Shown: positions 1-8,426, numbered from the stretch's first letter. The stretch is 11,414 nucleotides of DNA from Bacteroidota bacterium (GCA_947450015.1 CANFUB010000063.1:1-11414); one strand, 5' to 3'. Program-made: numbers and translations. The notes: generated from the sequence alone by a model not told the origin.

Positions 1-9
1 AAAATAGAA

Positions 10-35
10 AGCCCCAATTAGTTGGGGCTTTTTTT
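10..35 (+). terminator. Intrinsic terminator of a gene left of the window
   Basis: An 8-bp perfect stem (AGCCCCAA, 10-17, with TTGGGGCT, 22-29) closes a 4-base loop and runs directly into a T-tract ending at 35. The T-tract lies on the right, so it terminates plus-strand transcription. No plus-strand gene ends inside the window, so the gene it serves must lie off the left edge. Confidence 0.85.
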
Positions 36-54
36 ATGGGATCTTTTATATAAA

Positions 55-90
55 TTTCAACCAAAAAGAATTTATTGTTTTTGGTTGAAA
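55..90. repeat. 13-bp inverted repeat overlapping repeat copy 1
   Basis: TTTCAACCAAAAA (55-67) is the exact reverse complement of TTTTTGGTTGAAA (78-90), with a 10-base loop. The right arm includes the first eight bases of the 22-base repeat copy at 82-103. The hairpin is missing from the other two copies of that repeat, so it is not an intrinsic part of the repeat unit. Confidence 0.7.
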
Positions 91-103
91 ATTGGTGTAA
101 CAA
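82..103 (+). repeat. 22-base direct repeat, copy 1
   Basis: This is one of three exact copies of a 22-base sequence whose core is GGTTGAAAATTGGTGTAACA (83-102), flanked by T and A. The others are at 286-307 and 8515-8536. All three lie in intergenic DNA and face the same way. Here it is preceded by a T-rich run and followed by ATAACC, so the similarity stops sharply at the repeat edges. Confidence 0.9.
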
Positions 104-145
104 ATAACCATTAAATGCAATGATTTAAAGTAAATTCTAGAAAAA

Positions 146-180
146 TAAAAACCCCAAATAAATTGTATTTGAGGTTTTTA
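146..180. terminator. Bidirectional terminator-like hairpin
   Basis: A 15-position stem with one mismatch (146-160 with 166-180) closes a 5-base loop, AATTG. The arm ends are an A-tract on the left (147-151) and a T-tract on the right (175-179), so the transcript from either strand would end in a U-run after the hairpin. It could back up the rightward terminator at 10-35, or catch leftward read-through from the peptidase gene past 531-576. The tracts are part of the stem, which makes it weaker than the other two. Confidence 0.55.
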
Positions 181-204
181 TAAAAAAGAAAAACTAATAA
201 AATT

Positions 205-217
205 GTCCCGCTGGGAC
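205..217. repeat. Short GTCCC/GGGAC hairpin
   Basis: GTCCC (205-209) and GGGAC (213-217) pair across a 3-base loop in otherwise AT-rich DNA. The same stem ends bound the perfect palindrome at 10752-10771. No T-tract follows directly, so it is not called a terminator. Confidence 0.45.
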
Positions 218-285
218 GAAAAATCAGGCTTTTTTGACTTATAATTATTTGATATTAAGTTTTTTAAGTGTTTTTTGTTTTTGCG

Positions 286-307
286 TGGTTGAAAATTGGT
301 GTAACAA
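286..307 (+). repeat. 22-base direct repeat, copy 2
   Basis: This exact copy of the repeat at 82-103 and 8515-8536 lies 204 bases from copy 1. With copy 3 it shares one extra base at the left (G285), making a 23-base match. It lies about 300 bases past the 3' end of the minus-strand peptidase gene, so copies 2 and 3 bracket the two T9SS cargo genes. Confidence 0.9.
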
Positions 308-368
308 TTCTATTTGATTAATATTAATTTATAATTTTAATTAATCTCAAATATTTCACAAATTTCTT

Positions 369-402
369 AACTAAAAATTCTTAAAATTAATTATTTTTAG
401 TT
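369..402. repeat. 10-bp AT-rich inverted repeat
   Basis: AACTAAAAAT (369-378) and ATTTTTAGTT (393-402) are exact reverse complements around a 14-base loop. No T-tract follows on either strand. The sequence is so AT-rich that chance is a real possibility. Confidence 0.35.
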
Positions 403-530
403 GTAAATGGTATATGTTCTTAATGATTTAATCGGCTAAAGCAATTTGAATTATGAATAATTTAGATGTATAATGCGAGCTTGTTTGATTCAATGCTTTA
501 ATTTAATGGATCAAATTATATTCGCTTTTT

Positions 531-576
531 AAAAAAAATTACAGGGTTTTAATACATTGCTAAAGCCCTGTAATTT
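531..576 (-). terminator. Intrinsic terminator of the M43 peptidase gene
   Basis: Arms at 536-550 and 562-576 pair over about 15 positions with one G-U pair, around the GC-rich core CAGGG/CCCTG, leaving an 11-base loop (551-561). The run of A at 531-538 becomes a U-tract on the minus strand. The hairpin starts 25 bases past the stop codon of the minus-strand gene ending at 601, the expected place for its terminator. Confidence 0.85.
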
Positions 577-600
577 AATCTATATTTTAAATGAACTAAA

Positions 601-3600
601 TTATTTTATCAATACCATCTTAGTAATTCCCTTAAACCCTTCGGCATTCACGCTAATTGTGTAAACACCACTTGAATGACTCTCCATATTAATAGTTTCA
701 ATATATCTACCCATTTCATTTGGCCTAATGACTTTAGAAAAGACCAATGTGCCAACGATATCATATACTTGAATCGTATAAGGTTTATTAAGTTCAATGC
801 TCCATTCAACAGTAATACTGCTATTGGTAGGGTTTGGATAGGCTTTAATCGTTGAATTTGCTTTAGATTGTACCTGATTTAACTGAGAATTATCTGGGTT
901 ATGGTATGGAACTAAATTAACTGGTTCTGGAATTACCGGATTGTCTCTTAATTCATAAATTACACCACCTTCAAGATTATTAGTTTGACCATATTGATAG
1001 ATTGTTGAATTATAAACGGCATCATCTGGGAACCTGTCATCAATATCTTTGTATGCAAAATATGTTATAAATCCTTCTGCAAAACCAGTGTCGACTGAAA
1101 TATCACTTAAACATGCAGATGAAACCAAAACTCTAAAAACATTATTATCTATTCTTTCAAATCCTGAATAATGGCTACCCCCTTGTTTCCAAGCGTCCAT
1201 TAATTTATCACTCAATACAATAAACATATCGGCTTTCGTCAAATACGCAACATCTGATAATTCAACACAGATTTTAGTTGAGGTTAATACATCCTTCATG
1301 TTCTTTAGAATTGTAACCCCACCTTCTACCAGATTTCTTGTTCCAATATAATCTTTAAATTTATTACCATTCGTTCTAGTGTTCGTCTGTGGGCCAATAG
1401 GAACAATATCTCCTAAATATCTCACCCACAAATTTCGTGTAACTATATTGTTGTTTTTATATACATTTCTTTGAACTGGTTTTACTTCTTTATAAGTCAT
1501 ACCATAATCTGGTTCTTCACAAGTCTCAATCCTTGCTAATAAACAAACTCCTAGTTTTTTGGCCCCAAAATTCTCTGTTTGAGATAGGTTTTTATACCAA
1601 ATTGGATTAGGAATGTTTTTCCATTCATAATGAATCATTACCGAGTCACCAGGAGCTATTGTTCCAATTGTGATAGGTAAAGTGTTAATTTCTCCACCTT
1701 TTGGATACCATCCGCCATTCGGCTGCACATTTATACTATCAGGATTGAAATAATAATTTTGATACTTTCTATCAGTCCAATCATCGGTCCATTTCTCACC
1801 AGTAGAACCAATTGTCCAATAAAGATATAATTTACCTCCCAATGCTGGCTGGCTGCCTTTATTTCTTACTAAGGCATGAACATATGTTTTAAAGATTGGG
1901 TTTGGTTCAAATACCATCGGACTAGGTTTCTTAGTTCTTATTATATCTGACGCAAATAGATCAACACTTTGGTATATATTGCCTGAATCTGTATAAGGCT
2001 CAATACCGTTATCATTCCATGCATCTTTCATCCAATAGTCTTGGTTATTGGCAGATAATCCAGTCACCTTAACATTGGCAGTATCACTATAAAATCCAGT
2101 GCCACAATAATTAGTGATTTTGACTCTATATGTCTTTTTATTTTGGCAACTGTTTAAACCAGTTAAAATGAGATTGCTATCTACCCGTCCTTTCATATTA
2201 AACCAAGTTTTGCCATTGTCATTAGAACTTTGCCATTGATATGATTTAGAGGAATCGCGGGTAATCTTACACTTCAATGTTAGACTCGTTCCTGATGACA
2301 GAACATTGAGTTTATTAGGTTGAGTTAGAATTGTATCCAATGAAGCTCTAGCCCAAACATATACAATATCCGAATAAATATCACCGCAATTACTTACTAT
2401 CTTGCACCTGACTGAGGTACCGGAACCATAATAATACGCATTGATGGCAAATAACTCCCTTTCTGATTCACCTCCAATGATAAACCAAGTTGAACCTCCA
2501 GGGTTTCTATAATACCATCTAAAAGAATATCCAGTATCTCTTTCGTTATAAAATGTAAATTTAAATTTTTGAGTTGATGTTCCATTTGGACATATATAAA
2601 TACTTTCAGGTTGTTTTTTTATTTTATTTCCCCCTGCATAAATTACATTACTGTAATTAACGCAACTGCCTATACTGGCTTTACGCCTATAGAAATAGAA
2701 AGTACCTAAACTACTGGTATGGTTAATACTTTTAAGTGTATCATTGGTGACATTGTTCCAAGAAAGAGAATCAGTACTTCTTTGCCATTGGTATTTGATT
2801 CCAGAAATTGTATCTAAGTTCGTGCCAGTTGAAACAATTCCACACAGAGAAAGATTTTTTCCTATGTTGTTTAGCGTGGAGAATGGGGTTACTTGTATTA
2901 CATTACTTGTATAGGAACATGAGTTTGAGTAAACAATTCTACTGTATTCATAAGATTCATTATAATCATCAGGAAAATAATCGCTGGTTTTATTATAAAC
3001 TAGATTTGTCCATTCTGTTGTTCCTGTCTTCCTTGATTGCCAAATGTAATTATAGGTACCATCACCTCCGGAAGGATTGCTTCCATAAATAGTATCGTAC
3101 CCGCAATATTTATTTTGCATGTTGATGGTATTATTCGTTACAACAGATTTAGTGTTTACAGATTTCACTATTGAATCTACGCAACCTTCATAACTTGTTG
3201 CAACAAGACTTAATGAACAAGTTGCTTTATTCCATTTTACATTAACATAATTGAAGGTAGAACTACTTTTCAGCACTCCACCGTAGGGTGTCCATTTATA
3301 TTTATAGTCCTTGTTGTAATATTTTACATTGTACTCAATATATCTAGCAGTATCGCAAATATTAAAGCTACCACTTACGTCTGTACTATCAATTCCAATT
3401 TTAATTTTTCTGGTAACTGTACGATTATTAGTTGTAAGGGTAATAGTATATTGACCATGCGAAACAAATGTGTGGGTTGTTTCTAAACCATTTCCGTTTG
3501 GACTACCATCTCCAAAGTTCCATACATACGATGCATCACAGCAGATACTTGTCGTTAGTTTTACATTATTACAACTAGTTCTTTCAACTATTATTTCAGG

Positions 3601-6135
3601 AGTGAGGTTACTTTCTTTTTTGGCATGTAATACATTTGGAAGATTCAACTTAAAAAGTCCTCCCTTATTGCCTTGTTTTGTTAAAAATCCTTTGTATTGA
3701 AAACCACAAGCATTTGATTGAGTGGTACTGTTCATCTCATTTGGGTAATTAATAACACTAAGAAAAGGGAGATTTTCATTTCCTATGTAAATTTTATCAT
3801 TTGGGGCCAACTGAAGGTCAAAACTTACAAGGTGTGGTAATAGGATTTGGTTAACTGGTCTATTAGGATTTGTTAGGTCTTTTTGATAAATGATCTGTTT
3901 ATTATTCTTAGTATAATATAAAACGTTAGAATTAGGACTGAATGTACAATATTCACCTATTGATGCATTTGTAAGAATTTCCTTTTGAGTAAGTGTTCCA
4001 GTCGACTTATCAAAACTAAATAAAACACCTGCACTCATAATCCATCTTCCATTGGGCGATACATTCATCCTACCACTATATGCAATTGTATTGGATGTAA
4101 ATGTATCAATATGATGGTAAAAAATGCCTGTTTTCTGCACAGAATAAACGAGATGTTTACGTGTTGCATAATCATAAGGTGTTGCTGAATCTACATCATT
4201 GTAAAACATTGCACCTATGATGAGCCAATAATCTTGTCCGTTGCATTTAGGAATAGCCATTGCGGTTCCTCCACTCCATAAGGCCGAATTGTTAAGATAT
4301 TTTAACTTATTTTCTGGTGATGAAGGTGGCGGTAAAATTGGCATATTTACACTATCTGTAAATGGACTTGTTGATCTTTTTACCATCCCGCCCTTACCAG
4401 CATCCAAGGCAGTGTCTAAGATGCTGTAGAAAGCACCTACATGCCTATCGGGAGTCAATGTTGTTGGCGGTGCCCCTTCAAAAGTAACAAGGTAATAATG
4501 TCTACCGTTAAAATATGGACGCGGGATACTGAGTATATTCATGTTGCCTGGATAACTATTTGGAATCACTAAATTGCCTCGCAATAAAGGATCATGTAAT
4601 TTATTGAATACTTGAAGAGTAGAATCAATGGCTGAAGGAGTAGTGTAAAAAAGTAATCTTCCTGTTGAGGTACTTTGGCACGAACTACCTACCAAAGTAT
4701 TAATTGCACTTGGGTTCTTGGAATTTGGAGTATTATCAATAACAGGTGAAGTATTCGTAAAATTCATACCTGCGTATTTACCAAAATACCAATTACCATT
4801 TTCACTTTGCAATTTGGTTTTACAATCAAACACCTCGATCAATTCTTTACGAGTATACGCAATTGTATCTTGTCCTTCTTGATTAGTAAGGGTAATGGTA
4901 TACCGCCCCTTTGATGTAGCTTTCCATGTAAACGTATTGCTAGAATTATAATATGATTGTTGAAATATAGTTGTATTGTTCGCTGCATTTACAATCTTCC
5001 AGGTATATCTATATCGGTTAAGATCAAGAGCAGTAAACAAAAATGTGCCTGTATCACAAATTGTGTTTTTATCTACACTAAAAAGTGCCGTGTGATAATT
5101 GCATCCGTTGGCACCCGTGGTCTTAATGTTATCTACCTCAATATTATTTGCATAAGAACTCTGCAATGTGCTTTCAATTAGTGTTGCTTGGTCTGGAGTA
5201 AACTCACTCATGCAGTCATTCCTGTAACTCATGTAATTTTTCCAAGGGTCTTGTGCATCGTTATCTTCTGAACAAGTATTCAAATCAACTCCACAGAAAT
5301 AATGAGGCCCATCTTCAGGGCGAGTATCACAACATAAATCTCCTTCAACACTACAAGTATTACTTTGCATACCCGCACAGTTGAACATAAAAGTATGGTA
5401 AAGGCCCAAGTAATGCCCCAATTCATGAACAAAAGAATTTCCAGTGCTATTACTGTCGAGATTGCAGGAGCCTGGACAGCCATAAAATGAACCAAACCAA
5501 TCGTAGGACATTATAATACCTGACGTTCCATCCAATACTCCTTTTGGCAAACCAATACCGTGAACGGATGTTTTACTTGCTCCATCATAAAACCCCTTTA
5601 CGATAAAAATATTTGTATACTGATCAGGATCCAACTGGTAAGCCTTCATTAAAGCTTTCATATCCACCTCGTTATTTTGACATTTATTATCAGCAACTGT
5701 ATGGCGAATGATACCACTAAACGGGCTACCATCTGGCATTTTAGTTGCCAAACATAATTGAACACCCACTGGTTGGCCATTTGACATAGTCTTTGCAAAT
5801 GCTGTATTTAACCAACTTAACTGATGTTGGATTTGTGAAGTGTAAATATTGCTTCCAGTACCTTCACTTTCTGTGCTTAGATGTATGACATGTACCACAG
5901 TTGGTAAAATATATTTTGCTTTTGGTGTACTGCTCCGCTTTTGGCTCATATTGTAGAAAGTGCCATAGTTTATTTTGCCATAGTCCATACTTCGATAAGC
6001 AATTTGAGACCGAATTAAATTGTGAAGTCTAGATGTATCACTTAGCATGATGGAATCAAAAGAACAAGATACAGACTGGGCTTGTGGTGTGAGTAATCTA
6101 CTGAGCACCGCCAAAATTAGTAATGCTTTTTTCAT
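601..6135 (-). CDS. Secreted M43 (pappalysin-type) metallopeptidase with propeller, PKD/Ig-like domains and T9SS sorting domain
   Basis: This 1844-residue protein is predicted to be a cell-surface or secreted zinc endopeptidase exported by Sec and then T9SS. A signal peptide (MKKALLILAV..., about 1-21) fixes the start. The catalytic domain (about 75-330) has the metzincin zinc motif HELGHYLGLYH (237-247), the Met-turn NYMSY (300-304) and many cysteines, as in pappalysin/cytophagalysin peptidases. A 'WYFG'-type propeller (449 to about 835) follows, homologous to that of the divergent neighbour. Next come a PKD domain (about 866-912, WNFGDGS), three or four Ig-like domains (about 1010-1358, with YQWQ motifs), a less familiar region (about 1360-1740) and a type A T9SS sorting domain (about 1760-1844, starting KAYPNPTNSS and ending KMVLIK). 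All catalytic residues are present and the frame is intact. The substrate cannot be told from sequence. Its terminator is at 531-576. Confidence 0.93.
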   Translation of the reverse strand: MKKALLILAVLSRLLTPQAQSVSCSFDSIMLSDTSRLHNLIRSQIAYRSMDYGKINYGTFYNMSQKRSSTPKAKYILPTVVHVIHLSTESEGTGSNIYTSQIQHQLSWLNTAFAKTMSNGQPVGVQLCLATKMPDGSPFSGIIRHTVADNKCQNNEVDMKALMKAYQLDPDQYTNIFIVKGFYDGASKTSVHGIGLPKGVLDGTSGIIMSYDWFGSFYGCPGSCNLDSNSTGNSFVHELGHYLGLYHTFMFNCAGMQSNTCSVEGDLCCDTRPEDGPHYFCGVDLNTCSEDNDAQDPWKNYMSYRNDCMSEFTPDQATLIESTLQSSYANNIEVDNIKTTGANGCNYHTALFSVDKNTICDTGTFLFTALDLNRYRYTWKIVNAANNTTIFQQSYYNSSNTFTWKATSKGRYTITLTNQEGQDTIAYTRKELIEVFDCKTKLQSENGNWYFGKYAGMNFTNTSPVIDNTPNSKNPSAINTLVGSSCQSTSTGRLLFYTTPSAIDSTLQVFNKLHDPLLRGNLVIPNSYPGNMNILSIPRPYFNGRHYYLVTFEGAPPTTLTPDRHVGAFYSILDTALDAGKGGMVKRSTSPFTDSVNMPILPPPSSPENKLKYLNNSALWSGGTAMAIPKCNGQDYWLIIGAMFYNDVDSATPYDYATRKHLVYSVQKTGIFYHHIDTFTSNTIAYSGRMNVSPNGRWIMSAGVLFSFDKSTGTLTQKEILTNASIGEYCTFSPNSNVLYYTKNNKQIIYQKDLTNPNRPVNQILLPHLVSFDLQLAPNDKIYIGNENLPFLSVINYPNEMNSTTQSNACGFQYKGFLTKQGNKGGLFKLNLPNVLHAKKESNLTPEIIVERTSCNNVKLTTSICCDASYVWNFGDGSPNGNGLETTHTFVSHGQYTITLTTNNRTVTRKIKIGIDSTDVSGSFNICDTARYIEYNVKYYNKDYKYKWTPYGGVLKSSSTFNYVNVKWNKATCSLSLVATSYEGCVDSIVKSVNTKSVVTNNTINMQNKYCGYDTIYGSNPSGGDGTYNYIWQSRKTGTTEWTNLVYNKTSDYFPDDYNESYEYSRIVYSNSCSYTSNVIQVTPFSTLNNIGKNLSLCGIVSTGTNLDTISGIKYQWQRSTDSLSWNNVTNDTLKSINHTSSLGTFYFYRRKASIGSCVNYSNVIYAGGNKIKKQPESIYICPNGTSTQKFKFTFYNERDTGYSFRWYYRNPGGSTWFIIGGESERELFAINAYYYGSGTSVRCKIVSNCGDIYSDIVYVWARASLDTILTQPNKLNVLSSGTSLTLKCKITRDSSKSYQWQSSNDNGKTWFNMKGRVDSNLILTGLNSCQNKKTYRVKITNYCGTGFYSDTANVKVTGLSANNQDYWMKDAWNDNGIEPYTDSGNIYQSVDLFASDIIRTKKPSPMVFEPNPIFKTYVHALVRNKGSQPALGGKLYLYWTIGSTGEKWTDDWTDRKYQNYYFNPDSINVQPNGGWYPKGGEINTLPITIGTIAPGDSVMIHYEWKNIPNPIWYKNLSQTENFGAKKLGVCLLARIETCEEPDYGMTYKEVKPVQRNVYKNNNIVTRNLWVRYLGDIVPIGPQTNTRTNGNKFKDYIGTRNLVEGGVTILKNMKDVLTSTKICVELSDVAYLTKADMFIVLSDKLMDAWKQGGSHYSGFERIDNNVFRVLVSSACLSDISVDTGFAEGFITYFAYKDIDDRFPDDAVYNSTIYQYGQTNNLEGGVIYELRDNPVIPEPVNLVPYHNPDNSQLNQVQSKANSTIKAYPNPTNSSITVEWSIELNKPYTIQVYDIVGTLVFSKVIRPNEMGRYIETINMESHSSGVYTISVNAEGFKGITKMVLIK

Positions 6136-6413
6136 ATAATATATATTAATTGGGTTTTGTTATAACGAGACACCTGACTTGATTTCAATGTGGTATGAAT
6201 GTAAAAAGGCATACTGCCATTTCACAATCAACAAGACGGGCTCTGGAAAAGCCTACAATGTATCAAAGCAAAAGGATTATGCTGTAACGGCTTAATCACT
6301 ATTACTCATTCTACTTTGTGTAAATTTTCCAAATTTGTCTTGGGAACGCGGTTAGTGACTATTTAATATTTTTTTTATGACAAATGTATATTATATTCGT
6401 ATATAAAATAATT
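6136..6413. promoter_or_regulatory. Divergent intergenic region between two T9SS cargo genes
   Basis: This stretch must hold the promoters of both the minus-strand peptidase and the plus-strand propeller protein. I find no convincing TTG-spacer-TAnnTTTG pair. On the minus strand TACATTTG (6388-6381) matches the -7 consensus but lies about 245 bases from the peptidase start and lacks a clear -33 partner. An alternating AT run (6136-6150) sits just before the peptidase ATG, consistent with an unstructured leader without a Shine-Dalgarno sequence. The middle (about 6165-6295) is visibly richer in G and C than its flanks. Confidence 0.5.
6188..6295 (+). CDS. Doubtful small ORF or coding remnant, 35 residues
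   Basis: An ATG at 6188 opens a 35-codon frame ending in TAA at 6293-6295. The frame stays open upstream to 6140. The peptide is basic, with Cys5 and Cys10 and a central TINKTGSGKAYNVSKQKDYA stretch. I recognise no family. Codons such as GGC, ACG, TGC and GCC are unlike the AT-rich flanks, which makes a remnant of an older gene as likely as a functional small protein. No ribosome binding site or promoter is evident. Chance remains plausible. Confidence 0.2.
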   Translation: MWYECKKAYCHFTINKTGSGKAYNVSKQKDYAVTA

Positions 6414-8426
6414 ATGTTTGGTAAAAAAACCATTACCTTATCCATATTTCTGGTTATTTGCCTTTATAGCTATAGTCAAAAGGAGTACAGTAGGTGGTAT
6501 TTTGGGTATAATGCAGGGATTAATTTCAATACAAATCCACCCACTGCATTAACAAACGGATTGTTAAATACATGGGAAGGTTGCAGTAGTTTATGCGACA
6601 CCAATGGGAATATTGTTCTTTATTCTGATGGGGTCCGTTTTTATAATAAAGATAATACAATCTGTAAAAACGGAAATGATGACCAATTTACGACCTACCT
6701 TAATTCGAGTACAAGTGCCTGTGCCATAGTAAAACACCCATTAATATCTAATGAATTGTTTTTATTTCATGCACCGTTAGCAGGTTATGAAAGTGATGGA
6801 TATAAATACAGTATATATGATATTGCAAATGACACTATTAATCCAAAATATTTACCCTTAATAACTCAAAGCAGTGAAAAAATTGCAGTTATAGACCATC
6901 CGAATGGCATTGATAAAATAATAACGATTAAGCAGCACAATAACAATTCTTATTACAGCTATGTATTGACTAAAAACGGGCTTAATACCTGCCCTATTAT
7001 TTCAAATTCGGGAAGTGTTCAAGGCCCAAGCAGTTCAAGCGGACAAGGATTTATGAAATATTCATTTGATGGCAGTTACATAGCCAATGCAATGATGGGT
7101 GACGTTGAAAAGATTCAATTATTTAAAGTTAAAGCAATGGGAAAATTTGAACTTTATTCATCAATCAGTTCCTTATTTCGTTTTGGATATGGTATAGAAT
7201 TTTCTCATAATAATAAGTATCTCTATTATACGGTTGCTACTCTTGATTCGAGTTGTTTATATCAGTATGAAATTAGTACCGGTAAAAAAATAACCATAAA
7301 AAATTGGCCTAACTTGGATAAGCAGATATTTGCATTACAGATGGGGCAAGATGGAAAAATTTATGTTGCTAATCCTGATTCCTTATATCTAGGCGTTATT
7401 AATAACCCTGAAAATTATGGTTTGGCTTGTAATTTTGTGTCTAAAGGATTTTATTTAGGAGGAAAAAAGAGTGCCTACGGCTTACCAACTATGAATCAAA
7501 GCTATTTTTATGCACCCTCAATTAATTTTAAATATCAAATGGAATGCATTGGAAATAGTATTAAATTGTGGGGGTATGATACATTTTCTGCAAATACTCA
7601 TAATTGGAGAATCACCAAAAACAAAGCCATTGTGGCTTCCTATAACTCTAAGAATATTTATCATATCTTTTCTGATACTGGAATCTTTGACATTAGGTAT
7701 ATTGCAAGCAATGGAACGAGAAGTGACACTGCTGTAAAATCAATAATGGTCTATTCTAAGATCAATAAACAATTCTTAGGAAAAGATACGGTATATGCAA
7801 GTGGCACTTCATTTAGTAAAATTTTGAAAGTACCTTATGGTATGTATTGTCAGCAATGGCAAGATAGTTCTGGCCTTCCTACCTTTAAAGCTGATAAGGC
7901 GGGAGTTTATATTTGCAAAGTAACCAATAATGCGTTCTGCGAAGTAACAGATACAATTATTATCAAAGAATGTATAAATAACTTAACTATGCCAAGTATA
8001 TATAGGAGTAGAGACACATTATATACTTATCAGCAATTGGCGGATAGTTTTGTATGGTTCAGGAATATTATTCAATATAAAATCACAAAAGACGCTTTTA
8101 TTAAACTTATTGATACTGGTACTTATAGAGTAGAGGCAGCGAAAAAAGATCATTGTAATAGGAGCAGTGCTATTTTTAGAGTCGATAAACTAGGTATTCA
8201 TTTAATTAGATTACAAGATTTGAGTATTAAACTATTTCCTAATCCTAGCAACGAAAAAGTATTTATACAGTCAGATAATGATTTCAAGTTACTCATCACA
8301 GATGTTACTGGTAAAGTGATTTCTGATACTGTAAATGCTAAAGAAGTTACCCTTCCAAAAGGAATATACCTATTTAGGTTTTTGGTGAATGATAATTTGG
8401 TTGTAGAAAAAGTGATTGTTTGGTAA
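6414..8426 (+). CDS. Secreted 'WYFG' propeller / PKD-like protein with T9SS sorting domain
   Basis: This 670-residue protein is predicted to be exported by Sec and T9SS and left on the cell surface or released. The ATG at 6414 is preferred over one at 6384 because it puts a compact signal peptide (MFGKK, a hydrophobic core, cleavage near SYS|Q at 21/22) at the N-terminus. Residues 28-370 form a propeller-like domain beginning WYFGYNAGINF and ending with a GKIYVANPDSLYLGVINNPE-type segment (about 314-333), as in many Bacteroidota surface proteins. PKD-like (about 371-446) and Ig-like (about 450-520) segments follow, then a type A sorting domain (about 602-670, KLFPNPSNEKVF to VEKVIVW). No enzyme motif is visible, so an adhesive or ligand-binding role is only inference. 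It diverges from the peptidase gene, which carries a homologous propeller. No clear terminator follows. Confidence 0.9.
   Translation: MFGKKTITLSIFLVICLYSYSQKEYSRWYFGYNAGINFNTNPPTALTNGLLNTWEGCSSLCDTNGNIVLYSDGVRFYNKDNTICKNGNDDQFTTYLNSSTSACAIVKHPLISNELFLFHAPLAGYESDGYKYSIYDIANDTINPKYLPLITQSSEKIAVIDHPNGIDKIITIKQHNNNSYYSYVLTKNGLNTCPIISNSGSVQGPSSSSGQGFMKYSFDGSYIANAMMGDVEKIQLFKVKAMGKFELYSSISSLFRFGYGIEFSHNNKYLYYTVATLDSSCLYQYEISTGKKITIKNWPNLDKQIFALQMGQDGKIYVANPDSLYLGVINNPENYGLACNFVSKGFYLGGKKSAYGLPTMNQSYFYAPSINFKYQMECIGNSIKLWGYDTFSANTHNWRITKNKAIVASYNSKNIYHIFSDTGIFDIRYIASNGTRSDTAVKSIMVYSKINKQFLGKDTVYASGTSFSKILKVPYGMYCQQWQDSSGLPTFKADKAGVYICKVTNNAFCEVTDTIIIKECINNLTMPSIYRSRDTLYTYQQLADSFVWFRNIIQYKITKDAFIKLIDTGTYRVEAAKKDHCNRSSAIFRVDKLGIHLIRLQDLSIKLFPNPSNEKVFIQSDNDFKLLITDVTGKVISDTVNAKEVTLPKGIYLFRFLVNDNLVVEKVIVW

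Larger units (their letters stand above)
1..600. other. Gene-free intergenic region with hairpins and repeats
   Basis: I see no credible coding sequence or RNA gene in this very AT-rich stretch. It contains a rightward terminator (10-35), a hairpin (55-90), two copies of a 22-base repeat (82-103, 286-307), a bidirectional terminator-like hairpin (146-180), a short GTCCC/GGGAC hairpin (205-217), an inverted repeat (369-402) and the leftward terminator of the large peptidase gene (531-576). The amount of structure is high for non-coding DNA between a gene ending from the left and one ending from the right. Confidence 0.7.

Noticed and set aside
82..110. The 22-base repeat as a conserved promoter
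   Set aside because: It contains TTG elements, but no TAnnTTTG follows at a constant distance in the three copies, and copy 1 has none.
82..307. CRISPR array from the repeated 22-mer
   Set aside because: Only two copies are near each other, their 182-base gap is far too long for a spacer, and the third copy is 8 kb away with no cas genes.
2808..5495. Several open frames of 62-94 codons inside the peptidase gene
   Set aside because: They are on the opposite strand or in another frame of a 1844-codon gene with continuous recognisable domains, and none has a family-like sequence.
6384..6413. Ten-codon upstream extension of the propeller gene (ATG at 6384)
   Set aside because: It would place ten residues, mostly hydrophobic, before a signal peptide that already begins properly at MFGKK (6414). 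No promoter or binding site favours the longer form.
6413..6420. TATGTTTG as a -7 promoter element
   Set aside because: It matches TAnnTTTG but overlaps the chosen start codon, and no suitable start lies downstream, so the match is coincidental.
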